DNA of 39,693 nucleotides, taken from Gammaproteobacteria bacterium (GTDB taxonomy: Bacteria; Pseudomonadota; Gammaproteobacteria; Steroidobacterales; Woeseiaceae). A program made the position numbers and the translations under genes. Location of the stretch: assembly GCA_030425905.1 (NCBI GenBank), contig JAUHZT010000014.1:1-39693 (forward strand). The letters run 5' to 3'. Positions 33,923 to 39,693 of this stretch are shown here, piece by piece. Below the pieces are notes generated by a model. It was not told where the DNA came from. It searched no databases and saw only the letters and a program-made list of their open reading frames with translations. Position 1 is the stretch's first letter; the number at the start of each line of letters is the position of its first letter.

Positions 33923-34266
33923 GCCGATTCCGGCCCGGACACATAGATAAGCCCGTCGCGTACCTCGGTCGTAACGGCACGCAGGCTCTGCCCACGGCAA
34001 GGCCCGGCAAAACACTTCCCTGTTTCGATATCGAACATCGCCCCGTGCGAGGCGCAGATGATTGCCGACTGGTCTTTTGTGAGAAAGGTATCGGGCCGCC
34101 AGTTGAGCGGATGCCCGACGTGCGCGCAGACGTTCTGGTAGGCGTACACCGCGTCTCCGCGACGCACGATAAAGCCACGCAGTGGCCAGTCGCCTGCTCC
34201 TATGCTGAACTCGCGACAGCCCGGGTCGTCGACCTCGGTCAGCGCCCCTACGCACAGCTCAGCCAT
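33919..34266 (-). CDS. Rieske [2Fe-2S] domain protein
   Basis: The product has 115 residues. It is a stand-alone soluble Rieske ferredoxin: C-A-H-V-G-H-P-L-N-W and, 17-20 residues later, C-A-S-H-G-A-M-F-D give the two Cys and two His ligands of the cluster. No signal peptide or TAT motif, so cytosolic. I start at ATG 34266 because the ATGGCTGA there overlaps the end of the AmpG-type gene by eight bases; in-frame ATGs 9-21 bases further upstream are possible. Such proteins act as electron carriers for oxygenases or nitrite-reductase-like enzymes; none is adjacent. Coupling to a transporter gene is the only hint of role. Confidence 0.85.
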   Translation of the reverse strand: MAELCVGALTEVDDPGCREFSIGAGDWPLRGFIVRRGDAVYAYQNVCAHVGHPLNWRPDTFLTKDQSAIICASHGAMFDIETGKCFAGPCRGQSLRAVTTEVRDGLIYVSGPESA

Positions 34267-35506
34267 TTTGCTCATTCCAGGGCGCAACCTTGAACAACAG
34301 CAACATGCCGGGAATCGCGAGCACCGTGCACAACAGGAAAAAGTGCGTCCAGCCAGTTTGCTCTACGATGAGGCCTGTCACCGCATTCGCGAGCGTTCGC
34401 GGCACAGCGGTGAGCGCTGTAAACAGCGCAAACTGTGTCGCTGCGAACACCGGGTTGGTGGTGCGCGCTATGAAAGCCGTAAACGCCGCTGTGCCAAGGC
34501 CAACGCCGAGGTATTCCAGCGTGACAACGACACCCAGCGCCCAGGGGTCAGCGCCAATCTCCGCGAGCGCCGCGAATCCCAGGATACTGACAACCTGCAC
34601 CACCCCGAACAGCCACAATGCGCGGTTGATACCCAGCTTGATCATGATCACACCGCCCGCGATACCGCCGACAATCGCGGCCGTCAGCGAGGCAAACTTT
34701 GCAATCGTGCCAATCTGCGTAAGACTGAATCCAAGATCGACATAGAACGGCGTTGACAGCGCCGTCGCCATGTTGTCGCCAATCTTGTAGAGAAACATAA
34801 ACGCGAGTATCAGCAGCGCCGAGCGGAGCCCCTTGCGCGTAATAAATTCGCGAAACGGCTCGATCACAGCCTCGTGCATTGTCCGTGGCGGCGTTGGGTT
34901 CTTGATAGCCTCCTGGATAAACAGCGTGAGCACGATTCCGACCAGCATGAACAGCGCCACGATCAGGAATACAGTGTGCCAGGGCAGAAAGTCCGCAAGA
35001 ATCAACGCCAGTGAACCGGGTACGAGCCCTGCAAGCCGGTATGTCTGGACGTGGATCGCATTGCCGATGCCGAGCTCTACATCGGGCAGCAGTTCGCGCC
35101 GGTAAGCATCGAGCACGATATCCTGGCTGGCGCTGAAAAATGCGACGGCCGCCGCGAGGTAGGCGACTGTCCAGATGGAAAGCGCGGGCTGAATGTAGCC
35201 GAGAACCGCAATGCTGAGCAGCAGACCAATCTGTGTGACCAGCATCCAGCCACGTCGCCGGCCAAGAAACGGCAGCGTGTAGCGGTCCATGACGGGTGAC
35301 CAGACGAACTTCCAGGTGTAGGGGAATCCGATCAGCGCAAAGAAGCCGATTTCCGCGAGCCCGACACCCTCAACGCGCAACCAAGCGGGCACCAACTGGA
35401 TCAGAACGTAAAGAGGCAGTCCCGAGGTGAAACCGGTGAACGCACAGATCAGGATGCGCCGGTTAAGCAGGGCTTCCCTGAACGTCGGTTTTTGCGATTC
35501 AGCCAT
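34259..35506 (-). CDS. ampG: AmpG-type MFS muropeptide transporter
   Basis: The product has 415 residues and twelve predicted membrane segments. AmpG signatures are F-T-S-G-L-P-L-Y-V-L, G-F-P-Y-T-W-K-F-V-W-S-P-V-M-D-R-Y, G-R-R-R-G-W-M-L-V-T-Q, S-Q-D-I-V-L-D-A-Y-R-R-E, and Y-K-I-G-D-N-M-A-T-A-L. AmpG imports anhydro-muropeptides released in cell-wall turnover for recycling. It is shorter than E. coli AmpG (491), lacking the extra C-terminal helices, as is common outside enterics. No ampD or beta-lactamase gene adjoins. It overlaps the Rieske gene downstream and follows xthA in the opposite order on the same strand. Confidence 0.87.
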   Translation of the reverse strand: MAESQKPTFREALLNRRILICAFTGFTSGLPLYVLIQLVPAWLRVEGVGLAEIGFFALIGFPYTWKFVWSPVMDRYTLPFLGRRRGWMLVTQIGLLLSIAVLGYIQPALSIWTVAYLAAAVAFFSASQDIVLDAYRRELLPDVELGIGNAIHVQTYRLAGLVPGSLALILADFLPWHTVFLIVALFMLVGIVLTLFIQEAIKNPTPPRTMHEAVIEPFREFITRKGLRSALLILAFMFLYKIGDNMATALSTPFYVDLGFSLTQIGTIAKFASLTAAIVGGIAGGVIMIKLGINRALWLFGVVQVVSILGFAALAEIGADPWALGVVVTLEYLGVGLGTAAFTAFIARTTNPVFAATQFALFTALTAVPRTLANAVTGLIVEQTGWTHFFLLCTVLAIPGMLLLFKVAPWNEQNG

Positions 35507-35521
35507 AGAAGCCCGGGCCGG

Positions 35522-36304
35522 TCAGTTACTCGTGGGCCAATCGTAGTCCATGATCAGGGGCGCGTGGTCGGAAAAACGCTGCGCCTTATAAATTTCTGTT
35601 CTAAGCACCTTGTCTTGCAGCCCCTTTGAGACAACCTGGTAGTCGAGACGCCACCCTACGTTGTTATCCCAGGCGCGGCCCCGGTTCGACCACCAGGTGT
35701 AGGCATGCGGCTCCTGTTCCACGGTGCGAAAACCATCCACGAAGCCGTAGTCACCGAACACCTGGTCGAGCCAGGCGCGCTCTTCCGGCAGGAAGCCTGA
35801 GTTTTTCTGGTTCTGTTTCCAGTTCTTGAGGTCAATCTCCTTGTGCGCAATATTCCAGTCGCCGCAGATAATGTATTCGGAACGTTTGCGACGCAGCTTC
35901 TTCAGATGTTCGGTGAAAGACTCCATGCAGCGAAACTTCGCCTCCTGGCGCAGCTCATGCGAAGAACCGGACGGCAGGTACAGGGATACGACGTTGATGC
36001 CATCGAGCTGCACTTCGAGATAGCGCCCTTCGCAATCGAACTCTTCATCGCCGTAACCACGCACAACCTTCTTCGGCTTGTGTTTTGTATAGACCGCGGT
36101 GCCGCTGTAGCCTTTCTTGACCGCATCTTCGTAGTAGCAGTGATAGCCTTCGGGCCTGAAGCAGTCATCGCTTAGCTGATGCTCCTGTGCTTTGGTTTCC
36201 TGTATGCAAACGACATCGGCCTCCTGTCCCGCCAGCCATTCGAAGAAACCCTTGCGTGCCGCCGCGCGAATCCCGTTCGCATTCAGGCTGATTACTCGAA
36301 ACAT
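35522..36304 (-). CDS. xthA: Exodeoxyribonuclease III (AP endonuclease)
   Basis: A 260-residue protein. EEP-fold nuclease for abasic-site repair. Catalytic motifs: L-N-A-N-G-I-R at the start, I-Q-E-T-K (metal-binding Glu), G-D-W-N-I-A-H-K-E-I-D, W-W-S-N-R-G-R-A-W-D-N-N-V-G-W-R-L-D-Y and the final S-D-H-A-P-L. Length and motifs place it in the ExoIII/CrcA-like group found beside pyrE in pseudomonads. Divergent from pyrE across 163 bases; the ampG gene follows 15 bases downstream of its stop. Confidence 0.95.
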   Translation of the reverse strand: MFRVISLNANGIRAAARKGFFEWLAGQEADVVCIQETKAQEHQLSDDCFRPEGYHCYYEDAVKKGYSGTAVYTKHKPKKVVRGYGDEEFDCEGRYLEVQLDGINVVSLYLPSGSSHELRQEAKFRCMESFTEHLKKLRRKRSEYIICGDWNIAHKEIDLKNWKQNQKNSGFLPEERAWLDQVFGDYGFVDGFRTVEQEPHAYTWWSNRGRAWDNNVGWRLDYQVVSKGLQDKVLRTEIYKAQRFSDHAPLIMDYDWPTSN

Positions 36305-36467
36305 TCACTACTCCCACTCTTGTTGCAGCGCATTCTTTCCTCCAGGAATCGGCTGTCATTGTGTCAATACGGCCGCACGTGGCTGACGCACAGGCTGATG
36401 CATCCGTGGCATAATCAGCTTCACGATGCCGACGCGCATCATACCTAACTATCCTGCATCGAAACCC

Positions 36468-37109
36468 ATGCGAAATTATCAACGGGAATTTATTGCCCTG
36501 GCACTGGAACTCGGCGTGCTGCGATTTGGTGAGTTCACTCTCAAGTCAGGGCGCGTCAGCCCCTATTTTTTTAACGCGGGTCTCTTTAACACGGGCGCGG
36601 CCGCCGCGAAGCTCGGGCGCTTTTATGCCGCCGCGATAGCCGGCGCCGACGTCGAATTCGACATGCTTTTCGGCCCCGCTTACAAAGGCATTCCCCTCGC
36701 AACCCTGGCAGCGGCCGCACTGGCCGACCAGCACAACCGTGACCTGCCCTTTGCTTACAATCGCAAAGAGGCCAAGGATCACGGTGAGGGCGGCAGCATT
36801 GTTGGCGCAACACTCGAAGGACGCGTATTGATCATCGACGATGTCATCACGGCCGGCACGGCCGTGCGCGAAGCCTGCGAAATAATCACAACGGCCGGCG
36901 CAAGGGTGGCCGGGCTGGTCATTTCACTCGATCGCCAGGAACGTGGCAAAGGCGAGTTGTCGGCCGTGCAGGAGCTTGAGCAGTCGCTCGGGATTCCGGT
37001 TATCAGCATCGTAAAACTGGATGATCTTATCGAAACCTTAAAAGAATCAGATACCTATGGATCAAGCCTGGACGCTGTGCAACAGTATCGCCGCGACTAC
37101 GGCGTGTGA
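36468..37109 (+). CDS. pyrE: Orotate phosphoribosyltransferase
   Basis: A 213-residue protein. It makes orotidine 5'-phosphate from orotate and PRPP in pyrimidine synthesis. It has [31 protein letters not shown], the loop [13 protein letters not shown] and the PRPP motif [14 protein letters not shown] start at ATG 36468, aligning with E. coli PyrE; an in-frame ATG at 36426 would add 14 residues. No good Shine-Dalgarno is visible at either. In the 163-base gap from xthA, CATAAT at 36410-36415 is a possible -10 box. No attenuator-like hairpin was seen. Confidence 0.94.
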   Translation: MRNYQREFIALALELGVLRFGEFTLKSGRVSPYFFNAGLFNTGAAAAKLGRFYAAAIAGADVEFDMLFGPAYKGIPLATLAAAALADQHNRDLPFAYNRKEAKDHGEGGSIVGATLEGRVLIIDDVITAGTAVREACEIITTAGARVAGLVISLDRQERGKGELSAVQELEQSLGIPVISIVKLDDLIETLKESDTYGSSLDAVQQYRRDYGV

Positions 37110-37227
37110 GTAAAAACACCGGTTTGAGCATCTTTCTTAAGTTTACAGCCTGCAAGGCAGAGTCTAAGCTGTGAATTCGCGAACTGCGTCGCGCTACACA
37201 TTATGTGAATCGTGGCATATTTGGGCT

Positions 37228-37851
37228 ATGCGCATTCAACTCCTGGCTATCGGTCTCCTTTCTGTTGCTTTTTCGGCAGACGCTGCCGAGGGCGACAATA
37301 AACACTATAAATGGACCGATGAGGACGGCATCGTGCATTACGGTGACAGCGTGCCCGCCGAATACACGGACCTCGACAAGGAAGTGGTCAATGATCATGG
37401 TGTGACCATTGGCACTATCGAAGGGCGCAAGACCGAAGAAGAAATGGAAGCGGAGCGCCTCGAGGAAGAACTGCGCATCCAGCGAGAATTGCAGCACCGC
37501 GCCGACCAGGCGCTGCTTGCAACGTATCAGACCGTCGAAGAAATCGAGATGCACCGTGACCGACGGGTCGAATTGTTCCAGGCGCAGTCACGCGTAACCG
37601 AACTGTACCTGCGCAACCTGCAGCGCTCGCTGGAAAAGCTCGAACGCGAGTCCCTGCGCTACGCGCCTTATTCCGACGATGAAGATGCCGAGTTAATTGA
37701 TCCGGGTCTCGTTGAAGCCATCCAGGAAACCAAAGACACGATCGAACGCCACAAGGCCAACCTGAAGAAATTTCAGGACGATGAGAAAGCGATCTTTCGT
37801 CAGTTCGAAGGCGACATCAACCGCTTCATGACACTCAAGGGCATCGAGTAA
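37228..37851 (+). CDS. DUF4124 domain protein, exported (second)
   Basis: The product has 207 residues. A signal peptide (M-R-I-Q-L-L-A-I-G-L-L-S-V-A-F, cleavage near A-D-A-A) is followed by the DUF4124 motif H-Y-K-W-T-D-E-D-G-I-V-H-Y-G-D-S-V-P. A long charged helical region follows (about 75-200), almost certainly coiled coil, with repeated Glu/Arg heptads. It shares the domain plan of the protein at 16324 but not its sequence beyond the domain. I start at ATG 37228; the upstream in-frame GTG at 37171 would bury the signal peptide. The 118-base gap after pyrE shows no firm promoter. Convergent with dut, six bases apart. Function unknown. Confidence 0.75.
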   Translation: MRIQLLAIGLLSVAFSADAAEGDNKHYKWTDEDGIVHYGDSVPAEYTDLDKEVVNDHGVTIGTIEGRKTEEEMEAERLEEELRIQRELQHRADQALLATYQTVEEIEMHRDRRVELFQAQSRVTELYLRNLQRSLEKLERESLRYAPYSDDEDAELIDPGLVEAIQETKDTIERHKANLKKFQDDEKAIFRQFEGDINRFMTLKGIE

Positions 37852-37857
37852 AAACGA

Positions 37858-38313
37858 TTAGCCGGTACCCGAGTGACCGAAGCCGCCTGCGCCGCGCTCA
37901 CTGTCTGCAAAATCCTCAACAACTTTGAACTGCACCTGCTCAACGGGCACAAAGACCATTTGCGCGATGCGCTCACCGGGCTGGATGTCGTAAGTTTTTG
38001 TGCCGCGATTCCAGCAGGATATAAAGACCTGCCCCTGATAATCCGAATCGATCAGACCCGTCAGGTTGCCGAGTACCAGGCCGTGCTTGTGGCCGAGACC
38101 GGAACGCGGCAGCAGCACTGCAGCCAGCGACGGATCCGCTACGTGAATGGCAATGCCAGTCGGCACAAGATGTGTCTCACCGGGCGCCACGCTCAGCACT
38201 TCATCAATACAAGCCCGCATGTCGAGGCCGGCAGAACCCTCGGTGGCATAGTGTGGCAAGGGAATCGTATCGCCCACGCGGGGGTCGAGAATTTTCAGAC
38301 TGATGGATCGCAA
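37858..38313 (-). CDS. dut: dUTP pyrophosphatase
   Basis: A 151-residue trimeric dUTPase that hydrolyses dUTP to dUMP, keeping uracil out of DNA and feeding dTMP synthesis. All five motifs are present: [37 protein letters not shown] and [12 protein letters not shown]. The start is TTG 38313, eight bases after AGGA, and the protein then aligns with E. coli Dut at I-L-D-P-R-V-G. It is 23 bases downstream of coaBC on the same strand, the standard coaBC-dut order. Confidence 0.95.
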   Translation of the reverse strand: MRSISLKILDPRVGDTIPLPHYATEGSAGLDMRACIDEVLSVAPGETHLVPTGIAIHVADPSLAAVLLPRSGLGHKHGLVLGNLTGLIDSDYQGQVFISCWNRGTKTYDIQPGERIAQMVFVPVEQVQFKVVEDFADSERGAGGFGHSGTG

Positions 38314-38336
38314 AATAAATTTCCTGGCGTTGGCGG

Positions 38337-39587
38337 TCAGCTCGCGATGTCATTCGTCCTGAGAACCGCAAGTTCGGTGTGTGTGCCCGTGCCACGCTCA
38401 TCTTCATAGCGTTCTGCTACGAGGGCAATCAACTCGCCGGCGAGGGTGGATTTGTCGGACACGGGAAAGGACTTCGAGCCCTTTTGCCAGTATACATCCA
38501 CAGAATTCTCATCACAGTCGAAGCCGCAGTCGGCACCAACCTTGTTGGCAATAATCATGTCGAGCTTTTTGCGCTGCAGTTTTGAGAGCGCGTATTCGCG
38601 CACATCGTGCGTCTCTGCCGCAAAGCCCACCGTGAAGGGCGCCGCGGCAAGTGCCGCAACCGACGCGAGTATGTCTTTGGAGCGCGTGAGCGCAATGCTG
38701 GTTTCGGCTGCGTCCTTCTTGATCTTGCGCGTTTCCTCGACAAGCGGCCGGTAATCGGAGACCGCTGCCGCGGCGATAAAAATATCGATATCGGCGATAC
38801 GCTCTAGCGTGGCTGCATACATCTGCTCGGCCGTCAGTACGTGCAACACCTCAATATCGCGCGGTTCTGCAAGATTAACCGGGCCGCTGACCAGAATGAC
38901 CCTGGCGCCTTCGGCCTGCGCCGCTCGCGCCATCGCATAGCCCATTTTGCCGGAGCTGCGATTGGTGATGTAACGCACCGGATCGATGGGTTCGCGCGTC
39001 GGGCCAGCCGTGACCATGACGGTCTTGCCGGCCAGGCGACCTTCGCCCGCGCGCGGGCGCAGCGCCCGGGAGAAAACACGCTCCGCGATCTCGTCCGGGT
39101 CGGTCATGCGCCCGGCACCGGTCTCGCCGCAGGCCTGCGAGCCACTGTCGGGCCCGATAACGACCACGCCCCGCTCTGCGAGCGTTTTGCAATTAGCCTG
39201 CACAGCCGGGTTATTCCACATAACATGGTTCATGGCGGGCGCGATAGCGAGCGGAGACTCGGTCGCGAGACACAGCGTTGTCAGCAGGTCCGACGCGGCG
39301 CCGCTCGCCAGCCGCGCCATGATCTCGGCCGTCGCAGGCGCTATCAGTACGACGTCGGCCCAGCGGGCCAGCTCTATGTGACTCATGGACGCTTCGGCCT
39401 CCTTGTCCCACAGATTGCTGCGAATGGGGCGGCCGGACACGGCTTGTAACGCCGTCTCGGTGACGAACTCCTCGGCGGACGCCGTCATCACGATCTGCAC
39501 ATCCGCGCCTCGCTCGCGCAAGCGGCGCACGAGCTCCGGCGTTTTGTAGGCGGCGATGCCGCCGCTGATGCCTAGCAAGATATTCAT
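38337..39587 (-). CDS. coaBC: CoaBC, phosphopantothenoylcysteine synthetase/decarboxylase
   Basis: The product has 416 residues. It is a bifunctional enzyme of coenzyme A synthesis. The N-terminal flavin decarboxylase half (about 1-185) has [28 protein letters not shown] and the catalytic cysteine in [12 protein letters not shown]. The C-terminal CTP-dependent ligase half begins at [13 protein letters not shown] and has N-R-S-S-G-K-M-G-Y and A-A-A-V-S-D-Y. ATG 39587 starts the flavodoxin-like fold directly. It leads dut on the minus strand. The remaining bases to the right edge (39588-39693) hold no gene that I can identify; radC often lies divergent here but is not seen. Confidence 0.95.
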   Translation of the reverse strand: MNILLGISGGIAAYKTPELVRRLRERGADVQIVMTASAEEFVTETALQAVSGRPIRSNLWDKEAEASMSHIELARWADVVLIAPATAEIMARLASGAASDLLTTLCLATESPLAIAPAMNHVMWNNPAVQANCKTLAERGVVVIGPDSGSQACGETGAGRMTDPDEIAERVFSRALRPRAGEGRLAGKTVMVTAGPTREPIDPVRYITNRSSGKMGYAMARAAQAEGARVILVSGPVNLAEPRDIEVLHVLTAEQMYAATLERIADIDIFIAAAAVSDYRPLVEETRKIKKDAAETSIALTRSKDILASVAALAAAPFTVGFAAETHDVREYALSKLQRKKLDMIIANKVGADCGFDCDENSVDVYWQKGSKSFPVSDKSTLAGELIALVAERYEDERGTGTHTELAVLRTNDIAS

Positions 39588-39693
39588 GGATCAAGTTTCC
39601 AATGAATCAGGGCATGCCGTCCAGATTATTTGCTTGTATCAATATGCCTGCGCGGGGGATGCTCGTCGTTCACTGGCACCCGCTGACAAGGAA

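Noticed and set aside
34202-34756. 184-codon plus-strand frame opposite ampG
   Set aside because: Very charged, repetitive translation with no homology that I recognise; ampG on the other strand has full family signatures.
39588-39693. Start of a radC gene at the right edge
   Set aside because: Two short frames are open to the edge, but neither resembles the RadC N-terminus, so no call is made.

Overview
This is a gene-dense, GC-rich stretch of a bacterial chromosome with 37 calls. One gene is cut at the left edge and almost all the rest are complete housekeeping genes. Several gene orders point to a free-living, respiring gammaproteobacterium: algZ-algR-hemC-hemD-hemX-hemY; dapF-DUF484-xerC; hslV-hslU-DUF971-ubiE-ubiJ-ubiB; xthA/pyrE; and coaBC-dut. 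The TorF-type porin beside glnK-amtB and the two DUF4124 proteins fit environmental, probably marine, gammaproteobacteria, but no taxonomic marker gene is present, so the family is inference. I see no rRNA, tRNA, CRISPR array, insertion sequence or prophage.

Positions 1-7595 are the most accessory-looking part, all on the plus strand: the end of a LysR regulator, a D-amino-acid dehydrogenase (dadA), an M14 zinc-peptidase lipoprotein, one very long reading frame, and an NhaC-family transporter. The long frame starts as a lipoprotein N-acyl-D-amino-acid deacylase with its metal centre intact, loses the last part of that domain, and runs without a stop into a complete aminodeoxychorismate synthase/lyase (PabB-PabC). 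This is the strangest object in the window. The set suggests breakdown of D-residue-containing peptides or acyl-D-amino acids, with a folate-pathway gene joined to its end.

Positions 7630-13415 hold a membrane-anchored cytochrome c5, a DUF5996 protein, an HxlR regulator divergent from a pirin, a second pirin, the ComM/YifB ATPase and ubiK. Positions 13537-16190 form a nitrogen unit. Two NtrC-like sites and a well-spaced sigma-54 promoter precede a TorF porin, a strong terminator, then glnK and amtB, closed by another terminator. A perfect CRP/Vfr-type palindrome then precedes a DUF4124 gene.

Positions 16939-22868 are the AlgZ/AlgR two-component pair leading directly into the haem genes hemCDXY, mostly by overlapping codons. 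An atypical SDR and an orphan ParA-like ATPase follow. Next come dapF-DUF484-xerC, the HslUV protease, and a ubiquinone block (ubiE, ubiJ, ubiB; ubiK is elsewhere in the window) that continues into an acyltransferase and trmB. The right end holds a DUF6763 gene, a Rieske protein translationally coupled to an AmpG-type transporter, xthA, pyrE, a second DUF4124 gene, dut and coaBC. Start codons other than ATG are common: five TTG and four GTG by my choices.
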